The notes: generated from the letters alone by a model not told the origin. A stretch of 16,012 bases of DNA from DATCZS01 sp036525795 (GCA_036525795.1 DATCZS010000078.1:1-16012), one strand, 5' to 3'; positions 1 through 7,017 are shown, counted from the first letter of the stretch. A program made the numbers and translations.

Positions 1-1243
1 TGCCTCCCGCCGCCAGCGCCCGGGTAACCAGGCGATGGTGGGCGTCGCGGTAGCGCTGCACCTCGACCGGATCGTCCGGGTCGAGCATGAAGATGCAATG
101 GAAGTTGCCATCTCCCACGTGTCCGACGATCGGCACCCACAACCCGCTCTCGTCGAAGTCGCGCCGCGTGTCGGACATCACCTCTGCCAGTCTCGAGATC
201 GGCACGCAGACGTCGGTGGGCATCCCCCGTGCCCCCGGACGGGTCGCCAGACACGCGTAGTAGGCATCGTGACGGGCCTTCCACAGCCGGTTGCGTTCTC
301 CCTGGTCGGTGGTGTCCTCCCACCCGACCGCGCCGTTGGCCGACGCCAGGCCCTGCACCTGCGCCAGGTGCTCTGCGACGGCAGCATCGGTTCCATGGAA
401 CTCCAGAAACAGGGTGGGAGTCTCGTCGAGATCGAGACCCGAGTATGCATTCGACGCCGCCACCTGGAGGGCGTCGAGCAGCTCCAGCCGAGCCACCGGA
501 ATCCCCAGTTGGATCGTCTCGATCACCGTGTCCACGGCTCCCTCCAGCGTGGCGAACGGACAGATCGCCGCCGCGATCACCTGGGGGATCCCGTACAGCC
601 GGAGGGTGATCTCGGTCATCACGCCGAGCGTGCCCTCCGATCCGACCAGCAGCCGGGTGAGGTCGTAGCCCGCCGAACTCTTGCGGGATCGACGGGCCGT
701 ACGGATGACGGATCCGTCCGCCATCACCGCCGTCACCGACAGCACGTTGTCTCTCATCGTCCCGTACCGCACCGCGTTGGTCCCCGAGGCGCGGGTGGCG
801 GCCATTCCGCCGATGGTGGCGTCTGCCCCCGGGTCGATCGGGAAGAACAGTCCCCGCGGACCGAGATGGTCGTTCAGGGCGATGCGACGAACGCCGGCTT
901 CGACGGTGCAGTCGAGGTCGGCGTCGTTCACCTCGACGACACGGTCCATCCCGTTGAGGTCGAGGCTGATCCCACCCCTGGTGGCGGCCACACCGCCCTC
1001 CAGAGACGTGCCCGCCCCATAGGGGATGACCGGGACCCGGTACTCGGCGCAGGCCCGGACGATCGTCGCCACCTCTTCGGTGGACTCCGGGTAGACCACG
1101 GCATCCGGTGCGACCGGCAGATGCCAGCCCTCGTCGGCGCCGTGGTGGCGCCTCACGTCCTCCGAACGCGACATGCGGTCACCGAGGACACCGTGCAGCG
1201 CCTGCAGTACGAGGTCGACGGATTCGGTCCCGGTCGTCGTCAC
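1..1243 (-). CDS. FAD-binding D-lactate/2-hydroxyacid dehydrogenase (LDHD/GlcD type), 3' end cut by window edge
   Basis: Probable flavoprotein that oxidises D-lactate or another D-2-hydroxy acid to the 2-oxo acid. About 414 codons are visible and the C-terminus lies beyond the left edge. The N-terminal FAD_binding_4 (PCMH) fold shows PYGAGTSLEGG near residues 73-83, then FFPIDPGADATIGGMAATRASG and GYDLTRLLVGSEGTLG. The C-terminal FAD-oxidase domain has HVGDGNFH at residues 375-382, the conserved metal/substrate motif of the family. The segment RLVTRALAAGG at the edge normally precedes a TGEHGIG motif, which would lie outside. GTG at 1243 is chosen because an in-frame stop lies at 1280-1282 and a TAGGTT -10 sits 7 nt upstream, suggesting a leaderless mRNA. 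CTG at 1262-1264 is a less likely start. It stands alone, 107 nt downstream of the lipoprotein gene. The family is certain; the exact substrate is not, and glycolate oxidase GlcD is the main alternative. Confidence 0.93.
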   Translation of the reverse strand, partial: MTTTGTESVDLVLQALHGVLGDRMSRSEDVRRHHGADEGWHLPVAPDAVVYPESTEEVATIVRACAEYRVPVIPYGAGTSLEGGVAATRGGISLDLNGMDRVVEVNDADLDCTVEAGVRRIALNDHLGPRGLFFPIDPGADATIGGMAATRASGTNAVRYGTMRDNVLSVTAVMADGSVIRTARRSRKSSAGYDLTRLLVGSEGTLGVMTEITLRLYGIPQVIAAAICPFATLEGAVDTVIETIQLGIPVARLELLDALQVAASNAYSGLDLDETPTLFLEFHGTDAAVAEHLAQVQGLASANGAVGWEDTTDQGERNRLWKARHDAYYACLATRPGARGMPTDVCVPISRLAEVMSDTRRDFDESGLWVPIVGHVGDGNFHCIFMLDPDDPVEVQRYRDAHHRLVTRALAAGG

Positions 1244-1250
1244 CTCCGCA

Positions 1251-1256
1251 AACCTA
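1251..1256 (-). promoter_or_regulatory. -10 element TAGGTT, leaderless start of the dehydrogenase
   Basis: On the minus strand TAGGTT is followed by 7 nt and then the GTG at 1243. This spacing places transcription initiation at or next to the start codon. No clear -35 was seen. The GGAG overlapping the GTG is too close to act as a ribosome binding site for it. Confidence 0.5.
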
Positions 1257-1350
1257 GTGGTCAGGGGATGGTGCTGCCCTCAACGACAGGTGGCCGGCCC
1301 CTTCTCCTCTCGGAACGGCGGATCCGGACAGCGGGCGGTGGCGAGCGGTG

Positions 1351-1917
1351 TCAGCCAGACACGGTTGGATCGACCACGAGCACGCCGTCGACGATCTCGC
1401 CGAGGAAGGTCACCATTGCGTCTGTCCAGGTGACGCCCTGCTCGTTGAGCATCGGAACGTCGACCATTTCCTCGTGGCCGGTGATGCCGAGCGACTCTCC
1501 CCCACACTGAGGAGGGAACGACTCGGCGAGGACCTCGCACAGCCTCCAGCCGGAACCGTCGTCGAGAAGGTATCCCTTCACGGCGATCACGCCGGTCACA
1601 CCACCGGCCAGCGCATCGGAGACGGTGAGCCCGCCGTCGACGACCATTCCACTCGGGACACCGGGATCCACCGGCGGCGGGAGGTCCTGGGGAGCCGGCA
1701 GCGAGCCGGGCTCGCCGTCGGCAGGGAGCGGACCGAGGTCGTTGCAGTCCGGTTCGCCCTCGAGACAGGCGCCGGCGGCGGCGGGCGGGGTCGATCCGGG
1801 GTCGTCGTTGACGGGGAGACCCATCGGCTCTGCCTCACCCTGGCCGCAGGCGGCCACTGCCACGGCGAGGACGCCGAGGACGGCTACGAGGCGTGGGAGT
1901 CTTCGTTCTGAGGTCAC
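1351..1917 (-). CDS. Secreted lipoprotein of unknown function
   Basis: 188 residues. The N-terminus TSERRLPRLVAVLGVLAVAVAAC is a basic region, a hydrophobic core and an AVAAC lipobox, so the mature protein should begin at a lipid-modified cysteine near residue 24 and sit on the outer face of the membrane. A linker rich in Pro, Gly, Asp and Glu follows, with a CLEGEPDC pair. The C-terminal domain of about 95 residues contains GVIAVKGYLLDDGSGWRLCE and SFPPQCGG, whose two further cysteines may form a disulfide, and ends in alternating beta-like stretches. I do not recognise the domain; it could be a small beta-barrel. GTG at 1917 is chosen because the signal peptide starts there and GAAAGG lies about 7 nt upstream. 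The same frame stays open far upstream (to 2799) but that part is antisense to the next gene. The gene is divergent from the pore-like membrane protein at 2053. Confidence 0.85.
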   Translation of the reverse strand: MTSERRLPRLVAVLGVLAVAVAACGQGEAEPMGLPVNDDPGSTPPAAAGACLEGEPDCNDLGPLPADGEPGSLPAPQDLPPPVDPGVPSGMVVDGGLTVSDALAGGVTGVIAVKGYLLDDGSGWRLCEVLAESFPPQCGGESLGITGHEEMVDVPMLNEQGVTWTDAMVTFLGEIVDGVLVVDPTVSG

Positions 1918-1991
1918 GATCAGCCTTTCATCGGTTTCCGCGAACGAGGAGATGCCCTGCGTTCGTTCGATATGCGGTTCTGACGTCGGCG

Positions 1992-2010
1992 CCGGGAAAA
2001 GGGTTCCCGG
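1992..2010. promoter_or_regulatory. Perfect inverted repeat in a divergent intergenic region
   Basis: CCGGGAA, a 5-nt spacer AAGGG, then TTCCCGG. The 7-bp arms match perfectly. It lies between the divergent starts at 1917 (-) and 2053 (+), upstream of the -10 at 2040-2045. An operator is possible, as is a chance palindrome in GC-rich DNA. Confidence 0.35.
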
Positions 2011-2037
2011 GCAGTCGACGGTCGAACGGTTCGGGCG

Positions 2038-2045
2038 GATACCCT
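2038..2045 (+). promoter_or_regulatory. -10 element GATACCCT (GNTANNNT), leaderless start
   Basis: GATACCCT matches the actinobacterial extended -10 GNTANNNT. TACCCT ends 7 nt before the ATG at 2053, and no Shine-Dalgarno sequence lies between, so the transcript probably starts at or near the ATG. Confidence 0.55.
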
Positions 2046-2052
2046 GCCTTCG

Positions 2053-3159
2053 ATGATGGCACTGCGCGCACTGGTCTTCGCTACCGGGCTCGCCCTCGTC
2101 GGGTGGACGCTTCTGTCCGCGATTCGCACCGTGGTGCTCCCGCGCAGTGCCCAGAGCCTCATCGCAAGGGTGGTGTTCCGCTCCCTGGGCCGGGTGTTCC
2201 GGTTGATCGCCGGCAGCCGCACCTCTTTCGCCCGTCGCGACCGGGTGATGGCGTTGTTCAGCCCGATCGCTCTTCTGGTGATGGCGGGAGCCTGGGTGAT
2301 CCTGGTGGACCTCGGCTACACCCTCATGTACTGGTCGGTTCAGGACGCAGGCTGGTCCGAGGCCTTCTTCCTGAGCGGATCGTCGCTTCTCACGCTCGGG
2401 TTCGCTCCCGCCGACAGTTTTGGAGAGCGCATCCTCGCCTTCTCCGAGGCGACCATCGGATTGGGGCTGGTGGCGATCCTGATCGCGTTCCTCCCGGCGA
2501 TCTACTCCAGCTTTCAGCGCCGCGAGCGCAAGGTGGGCGAATTGGAGGTGAGAGCGGGAACCCCGCCCTCCGCCGCCGAGTTCCTGCTCCGTCACTACCG
2601 GATCGGATGGTTCGACGACATGGCGGCGTCGTGGTTGGCGTGGGAAGAGTGGTTCCTCGACATCCAGGAGGCACACACCTCCTATCCGTCGCTCGTGTTC
2701 TTCCGCTCTCCCATTCCCGAGCAGCACTGGGTCACCGCTGCGGGGACGGTGCTCGACGCGGCGGGGCTGATGGTGGCGGCGTGCGACGCCGGCCGCCAAC
2801 CTGAAGCACAGGTGGCGATCAGAGCGGGTTGGCTGGCCCTGAGGAGGATCGCCGACTTCTTCGGAATCGAATACGACGCCGATCCGTCACAGGGAGACCC
2901 GATCAGCGTCGGTCGAGCCGAGTTCGACGCGGTGCTCGATGAGCTGGCCGCGGAGGGCATCCCCCTCGTCGACGATCGCGACCAGGCGTGGCTGGACTGG
3001 GCCGGATGGCGGGTGAACTACGACACGGTCCTCCTGCAACTGGCGGAGCTGACCATGGCCCCATACGCGCCGTGGACCTCCGACCGGTCGAGCCCGAACC
3101 ACGAACAGCCCCGCCTGCGCCGGTGGGGCAAGCGCGTGGCGGCGCGGTTCACCGCCTGA
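2053..3159 (+). CDS. Membrane protein with ion-channel-like pore region and large cytoplasmic domain
   Basis: 368 residues. Hydrophobic segments lie near 5-28, 66-94 and 127-151. Between the last two is SGSSLLTLGF (residues 108-117), placed like the pore helix and filter of two-TM potassium channels (Ion_trans_2), with TM-pore-TM order. The filter-like string TLGF replaces the usual T-V-G-Y-G, so selective potassium conduction is doubtful. The roughly 210-residue C-terminal part is soluble and Trp-rich (WFDDMAASWLAWEEWF near 186-201) and I do not recognise it. Two ATGs occur in tandem; the first is used because the -10 TACCCT lies 7 nt before it. The gene stands alone, divergent from the lipoprotein. 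The membrane and pore topology is inferred from the sequence pattern only; the CDS itself is secure. Confidence 0.88.
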   Translation: MMALRALVFATGLALVGWTLLSAIRTVVLPRSAQSLIARVVFRSLGRVFRLIAGSRTSFARRDRVMALFSPIALLVMAGAWVILVDLGYTLMYWSVQDAGWSEAFFLSGSSLLTLGFAPADSFGERILAFSEATIGLGLVAILIAFLPAIYSSFQRRERKVGELEVRAGTPPSAAEFLLRHYRIGWFDDMAASWLAWEEWFLDIQEAHTSYPSLVFFRSPIPEQHWVTAAGTVLDAAGLMVAACDAGRQPEAQVAIRAGWLALRRIADFFGIEYDADPSQGDPISVGRAEFDAVLDELAAEGIPLVDDRDQAWLDWAGWRVNYDTVLLQLAELTMAPYAPWTSDRSSPNHEQPRLRRWGKRVAARFTA

Positions 3160-3254
3160 GTCGGTTCGGCACTCGGCGGTTCGGAGCACCGATGGGCGTA
3201 TCGGGGCACAGCAGGGCAATCCACCTCACGACCCCCGACGCGGGGCGGGCTGGG

Positions 3255-3260
3255 TAGGTT
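3255..3260 (+). promoter_or_regulatory. -10 element TAGGTT upstream of the EamA gene
   Basis: GGTAGGTT matches GNTANNNT. The predicted start of transcription is near 3267, leaving a short leader that carries GGAGG at 3276-3280, 6 nt before the GTG at 3287. No convincing -35 was seen. Confidence 0.45.
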
Positions 3261-3286
3261 GTGCGCATTCGAGACGGAGGTGCGCG

Positions 3287-4249
3287 GTGGCGGTGGCCAG
3301 TACGAGATCGGTGGGGCTCCCCGATCGAAAGGTCCTGCTCGCCTTCGGGGCGTTCATCGTGGTGGGGGGAGGAGCCTCGGTGGCCATCCGCATCACGTAC
3401 GCCGAAATGGCCCCGTTCTGGGCAGCGACCTCCCGGTTTGCCCTTGCCGCCCTCGCCTTCTGGGTCCTGGTGGCGTTCAGGAGACTCCCCCTCCCTCGAG
3501 GCCGGGCTTTGCTGGGTGCGGTCCTGTTCGGGTCGCTGACGGTCGGTCTCGCCTTCGTGTTGATCGGGTGGGGACTGGTGGAGACGCCCGCCAGTCTCTA
3601 TCAGATCCTGATGGCGCTGGTCCCGCTGGTGACGCTGTTCCTGTCGTCGGTGCAAGGGGTCGAGGCGGTCACCCGCCGTGGCATCATCGGCTCGCTCCTG
3701 GCCGTGGGAGGGATCGCGGTGACGGTCACCGGGACAGGTACCTCCGGAATCTCGATCCCTCACATCGTCGCCATTCTCCTCGCAGCGGTGTTCATCGCCC
3801 AAGGCGGAGTGCTGATCAAACGGTTTCCCCCGAATCCGCCTGTCATCACCAACGCCATCGCCATGACGACCGGCACGATCATCCTGGCGAGCGTCTCCCT
3901 GATTCGAGGCGAGTCCTGGACGCTCCCGACCGAGGTGGACACCTGGGTGGCATTCATCTACCTGGTGGTATTCGTGACCATCGTCGCTTTCCTCCTCTAC
4001 ATGTTCGTGCTCGGGCAGTGGACGGCCTCGGGGACCTCGTACGGGTTCGTGCTCGTGCCCCTCGTCACCATCGTGGTGGCGGCGACCGTTGCCGGGGAGA
4101 CCATCACCGCCAGCTTCCTGGCGGGAGCGGCGCTGGTACTCGCCGGCGTGTACGTCGGGGCGCTCATGCCGCAGAAACAGAAGCAGGAAGCCCTCTGGCA
4201 GTGCCAGGACGACGCCGGAGAGGTGCTCCCGCGCTGCATCGCGGCCTGA
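3287..4249 (+). CDS. EamA/DMT-superfamily transporter
   Basis: 320 residues, mostly hydrophobic, with about ten predicted membrane helices in two five-helix repeats, the layout of RhaT/EamA (drug/metabolite transporter) proteins, which usually move metabolites or amino acids across the inner membrane. Typical features are the N-terminal helix followed by ITYAEMAPFWAATSRFALAA, the end of the first repeat around TPASLYQILMALVPLVTLFLS, and the second repeat closing with GTSYGFVLVPLVTIVVAA and AGAALVLAGVYVGAL. The C-terminal tail of about 30 residues is polar. GTG at 3287 is chosen from the GGAGG 6 nt upstream; GTG at 3293 is possible. It converges with the membrane gene ending at 4325. The substrate cannot be told from sequence. 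Confidence 0.92.
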   Translation: MAVASTRSVGLPDRKVLLAFGAFIVVGGGASVAIRITYAEMAPFWAATSRFALAALAFWVLVAFRRLPLPRGRALLGAVLFGSLTVGLAFVLIGWGLVETPASLYQILMALVPLVTLFLSSVQGVEAVTRRGIIGSLLAVGGIAVTVTGTGTSGISIPHIVAILLAAVFIAQGGVLIKRFPPNPPVITNAIAMTTGTIILASVSLIRGESWTLPTEVDTWVAFIYLVVFVTIVAFLLYMFVLGQWTASGTSYGFVLVPLVTIVVAATVAGETITASFLAGAALVLAGVYVGALMPQKQKQEALWQCQDDAGEVLPRCIAA

Positions 4250-4294
4250 GGCCTCCGCGTTCCCCGCTTCGATCGGTCCGAATCGATGGACACG

Positions 4295-4315
4295 GGCGGA
4301 GCCGGGAGGTCCGCC
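4295..4315. terminator. Possible bidirectional terminator hairpin
   Basis: GGCGGA, a 9-nt loop and TCCGCC form a 6-bp GC stem between the convergent genes ending at 4249 (+) and 4325 (-). There is no T-tract, so the call rests on position and stem only. Confidence 0.3.
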
Positions 4316-4324
4316 GGGAATCCA

Positions 4325-4921
4325 CTAGACGATGATGGCCAGTCCGATGGCGAACGTGAAGGTGTGCGCCCAGAATGGCGGAGAGGCGATGAACCGCGTC
4401 CGGGGCACCGCAAACAGCGCCAGCAGCGCCACTGCCCAGATCGACCCCGCCCATGCCAGCCAACCGGGGATGAGCCCGGCTCCCTCGGCTGCCCAGGCGA
4501 GCGGGATCGCGGTGGCATAGGCGCTGACCATGTGGACGAGATGGCCGTAACCGGCCCATCGGGCCAGCGCCGGATAGACGTCGGGAACCTCGCCCGTCGC
4601 CGCCGTCCGCTCTGCCGCCCACTCACCCACCGACAGCCGGAAGACGAGCGATCCGATCCACAGCACGGCCCCCGCCGTGTAGCCGGCGGCCGCCACCGCC
4701 GCCCCGGGGTCGTGCGCCAGGTGGGCCAGTCCGCCCAGACCGGCGACCGTGAGAGGGAGCGCCAGCACCATCCAGCGGTGAATCCAGCGCATCCGGCGAC
4801 GGTCGGCGTGCATCACCGGCAACGACTCCTCCGCCGGCTGCTCGTACTCCGGCCTCCATCCCCCTGCACCGAGCATGAACGCCACGAATCCGGATATCAG
4901 CAGCCAACCGACCAGGGACAT
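4325..4921 (-). CDS. Multi-pass membrane protein, unknown function
   Basis: 198 residues with five or six hydrophobic segments: near 4-20, 49-66, 72-94, 125-143, 151-170 and 179-197. Conserved-looking polar points inside or near the membrane include RRMRWIHRWMVL, GLAHLAH, a GYGHLVHMVSAY stretch and PFWAHTFTF, so histidines recur in the membrane-facing parts. That pattern occurs in heme- or metal-linked membrane proteins but is not diagnostic. I do not recognise the family. ATG at 4921 is supported by GGAGGT at 4927-4932, 5 nt away, and by a TAGCCT -10 at 4940-4945. It lies downstream of the HTH regulator gene on the same strand but has its own promoter-like sequence in the 57-nt gap. Confidence 0.85.
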   Translation of the reverse strand: MSLVGWLLISGFVAFMLGAGGWRPEYEQPAEESLPVMHADRRRMRWIHRWMVLALPLTVAGLGGLAHLAHDPGAAVAAAGYTAGAVLWIGSLVFRLSVGEWAAERTAATGEVPDVYPALARWAGYGHLVHMVSAYATAIPLAWAAEGAGLIPGWLAWAGSIWAVALLALFAVPRTRFIASPPFWAHTFTFAIGLAIIV

Positions 4922-4939
4922 CGTCCACCTCCGGTCAGG

Positions 4940-4945
4940 AGGCTA
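4940..4945 (-). promoter_or_regulatory. -10 element TAGCCT for the membrane gene at 4921
   Basis: Minus strand GGTAGCCT fits GNTANNNT. The transcript would start about 7 nt downstream, giving a very short leader that still includes GGAGGT. Confidence 0.42.
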
Positions 4946-4978
4946 CCGAAATGAAGGTCGCCCTGCGGGTGCGTTCGC

Positions 4979-5542
4979 TCATCGCTCTCCGGAGGGAACG
5001 AAGGCGATCGTGCACGAGTAGGTGCGGCCGCCTTCGGGATCGGATGCGGCACGGATCTCCTGCATGAGCGCTTGGAGTCGTTGGGCGAAGCGGCTCACGT
5101 CGTCTTCGCCGAGTCGGACGACGGTGCGTCCGACCTCGCCGGACGCACCGGACTTCTGGACGGTCGCGACGAAAAAGTCCTCGCATTCCGCCCGTGCCGG
5201 GTCGAGGAGCACGGCGACGGCCGCTTCGGCGGCCTTTCGCGGATCTCCGATGTTCTCGATGAGGCTCGCTCCAAGCCGATAGTCGGCCGCCGTTCTCCGG
5301 TACACCTTCTCGATCCTGGCACCCGACTTCCGCTCGTCGACCTGGGCCAGCATCTCCTGGTCGACGAGGAGATTCACGTGGTAGTACAGCCGGGTCGGCG
5401 GAACGCCGAGTCGCTCGGCCAGCTCTGCCACCGTCACCGGCTGAGCGGCAAGGCGCAGAATGCGCACCCTGACCGGGTTTGCCAGTGCCTCGATCTGACC
5501 GAGCGACGTGATCGCTCCGATTGGCTCGGGCTCAGCCGTCAT
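4979..5542 (-). CDS. ArsR/HTH_20-type winged-helix transcriptional regulator
   Basis: 187 residues. A winged helix-turn-helix occupies about residues 15-85: EALANPVRVRILRLA (helix 1), VTVAELAERLGVPPTRLYYHVNLL (helix-turn-helix; YYHVNLL is the usual recognition-helix end of HTH_20 proteins), then a wing with RIEKVYRRTA. The remaining 100 residues form a helical, acidic effector or dimer domain ending TYSCTIAFVPSGER. No metal-binding CxC motif of classic ArsR repressors is seen, so the signal is probably not a thiophilic metal. The start overlaps the 3' end of the 64-residue membrane gene by 11 nt, with little Shine-Dalgarno sequence of its own (GAGAG), which suggests translational coupling. 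Probable target: the palindrome at 5749-5767 in its own operon promoter. Whether it represses or activates is unknown. Confidence 0.92.
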   Translation of the reverse strand: MTAEPEPIGAITSLGQIEALANPVRVRILRLAAQPVTVAELAERLGVPPTRLYYHVNLLVDQEMLAQVDERKSGARIEKVYRRTAADYRLGASLIENIGDPRKAAEAAVAVLLDPARAECEDFFVATVQKSGASGEVGRTVVRLGEDDVSRFAQRLQALMQEIRAASDPEGGRTYSCTIAFVPSGER

Positions 5543-5726
5543 CTCTCGAGCCGGCCCGCTGGAGGGCGACAGAACGGGCGGTGGTACCGAGCAGGGCCAC
5601 TCCGGCCACCAGGATGACCCATGCCCACGATCCGGCGCTGCCGGAGCTGGCGATCATCGTCCAGGAGTAGATCCCGAGCAACACGAATCCGGCGATCCCT
5701 CTGAAGAGCTGCTGTGCGGATGACAT
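5532..5726 (-). CDS. Small two-helix membrane protein co-transcribed with the regulator
   Basis: 64 residues with two hydrophobic segments, about 9-26 and 34-49, joined by a short Ser/Gly turn, and a basic and acidic C-terminal tail (SVALQRAGSRDDG). ATG at 5726 is preceded by AAGGAGG at 5732-5738, 5 nt away, one of the strongest ribosome binding sites in the window; the frame stays open further upstream to 5948 but nothing supports an earlier start. Its last 11 nt overlap the regulator gene. I do not recognise the family. The tight coupling suggests that it either senses or transports what the regulator answers to, or tethers the regulator, but that is inference. Confidence 0.8.
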   Translation of the reverse strand: MSSAQQLFRGIAGFVLLGIYSWTMIASSGSAGSWAWVILVAGVALLGTTARSVALQRAGSRDDG

Positions 5727-5748
5727 GCGTTCCTCCTTCGTTCCGTCA

Positions 5749-5767
5749 TGTTCATCTGAGCTGAACA
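5749..5767. promoter_or_regulatory. Palindromic operator candidate overlapping the -10
   Basis: TGTTCA, 7 nt, TGAACA: perfect 6-bp half sites with TCTGAGC between. It overlaps the TATGTT -10 and the expected transcription start of the small-membrane-protein/regulator operon, where repressor sites commonly lie. Confidence 0.55.
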
Positions 5768-5792
5768 TACGTGAATCGAGGACCATGTTCAA
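5764..5792 (-). promoter_or_regulatory. Promoter of the small membrane protein/regulator operon
   Basis: Minus strand -35 TTGAAC (5787-5792), exactly 17 nt, then -10 TATGTT (5764-5769). This is the closest match to a vegetative sigma-70 promoter in the window. A second TTGAA lies a few bases upstream of the -35 and may belong to another operator half site. Confidence 0.65.
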
Positions 5793-5830
5793 GCGATTCA
5801 AATATGGTGGCCGCGATGTGAACATGCGCC

Positions 5831-5846
5831 GCCGCACCGCTGCGGC
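5831..5846 (-). terminator. Hairpin just after the ABC operon
   Basis: On the minus strand GCCGC, a 6-nt loop and GCGGC begin 1 nt after the stop codon of the last permease (5848-5850). There is no T-tract. It may end the ABC transcript or only protect its 3' end. Confidence 0.35.
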
Positions 5847-5847
5847 C

Positions 5848-7017
5848 TCACCGCACCAACACTTTGCGCAGACGCCACATCGCCAGGAGACCCAGCACGG
5901 CCGCGAAGCCCAACAGGACCAGGAGGAACCCGGCGATGTCTCCGACACCGCCTTCCTCGGCCACCAGCCGCTGGAATGCCTCGAGCGCCCAGGCGTGGGG
6001 GGTGACGTGGGCCACCCGGTACACGGTGTCGGACAGCAATTCGAACACCGCCAGCGGGAACATGCAGCCGCCGAGGGCGGCCAGGCCCAGTCCCAGAGCA
6101 GTGGAGATGCCGCCGGCCTGCTGTTCGCTGCTCACCAGCGAGCCGAGCAGCATGGCGGCCGCGGTGGCGGCCAGCGAGAAGGCGAGGATCGTGAGGATGG
6201 AGCCGACCGGCGATCCCCACTCGACACCGAAGATCAGCCACGTCCCCACGAAGATGAAGCCACCCTGGATGACGGCGAGGGTGAACCGGCTCAGGGCCTC
6301 CCCGGCCAGCATGGTCCTGACCGCCGTGGGCGTGGAGTACATCCGCCGCGCCACCCCGAGCTGGCGTGACTGAACGAGGGTCACCGCACCGTTGAGCGTG
6401 GTGATGAAGATGAAGAGGACCAGCATCCCCTGGGCATAGATGTCGAACTGACCGAGGCCGGCCAGCACGAACGGCTCGCCTGCGATCGATGCCACCACCT
6501 TCACAGGCGGTATCTCCTCCTGGGCCACCTCTGCGACGGCCAGCGCGTCGTCGAAGCTTCCCGCCCCGATCTGCTGTGCGAACCGGGCGGTGCGAAGCAG
6601 CGTCGCCTGCCGGGTCACGGCGGCGCCGATCACCTCACTGATCCCCTGGATCTCCTGCTCGGCCCGGGTGACGAGCCGGATCTCGACATCGCCGCCCGAG
6701 CGCAGGGTCGACTCATAGCCGGCCGGCAGGATCACCGCCGCCCGGAGGCCGCCGCGCTCGACCTGACGGACCGAAGAGTCCTCGTCGTCGAACTCCACCA
6801 CCTCGAAGCCCTCGACGGTGGCGAGCAGACCAGCGAGCTCGGCAGTCAGCGAGTCTGCTTCGGCGACGGTGAAGCCGAGCCGGGGGGTCGACGCACCACC
6901 CTGCATCGCCCCCAGCAGCAACACGATGAGCATCGGGAGCATGAAGACACTGAAGATCGCCTGGCGGTCGCGGAAGAACCGGACGAGGTTGACGCGTGCG
7001 ATGGCCACGGGCTTCAT
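5848..7017 (-). CDS. ABC-2 type exporter permease (second)
   Basis: 389 residues, ABC2_membrane_3 layout: one N-terminal helix (about 20-38, IFSVFMLPMLIVLLLGAM) after the amphipathic ARVNLVRFFRDRQ, a large external domain to about residue 185, then five or six helices to the C-terminus, with LGVARRMYSTPTAVRTMLAGEALSRF as the cytosolic coupling stretch before the next helix. ATG at 7017 overlaps the end of the first permease in ATGA, so translation is coupled. With the first permease and the ATPase it should form an export complex in the inner membrane. The closest functional types are NatAB/YhaP-like and multidrug ABC-2 exporters; the cargo cannot be inferred. The operon probably ends here. 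Confidence 0.93.
   Translation of the reverse strand: MKPVAIARVNLVRFFRDRQAIFSVFMLPMLIVLLLGAMQGGASTPRLGFTVAEADSLTAELAGLLATVEGFEVVEFDDEDSSVRQVERGGLRAAVILPAGYESTLRSGGDVEIRLVTRAEQEIQGISEVIGAAVTRQATLLRTARFAQQIGAGSFDDALAVAEVAQEEIPPVKVVASIAGEPFVLAGLGQFDIYAQGMLVLFIFITTLNGAVTLVQSRQLGVARRMYSTPTAVRTMLAGEALSRFTLAVIQGGFIFVGTWLIFGVEWGSPVGSILTILAFSLAATAAAMLLGSLVSSEQQAGGISTALGLGLAALGGCMFPLAVFELLSDTVYRVAHVTPHAWALEAFQRLVAEEGGVGDIAGFLLVLLGFAAVLGLLAMWRLRKVLVR

Noticed and set aside
35..1510. Long open frame of 491 codons on the plus strand
   Set aside because: It lies antisense to the dehydrogenase, is rich in His, Arg, Asp and Gly with no domain motifs, and exists because high GC removes stop codons.
1918..2799. 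Upstream continuation of the lipoprotein frame on the minus strand
   Set aside because: It is antisense to the pore-like gene, has low-complexity charged composition, and would bury the signal peptide. The real start is the GTG at 1917.
4243..4253. GGCCTGAGGCC around the EamA stop codon as a terminator
   Set aside because: The loop would be a single base, which cannot fold as a hairpin.
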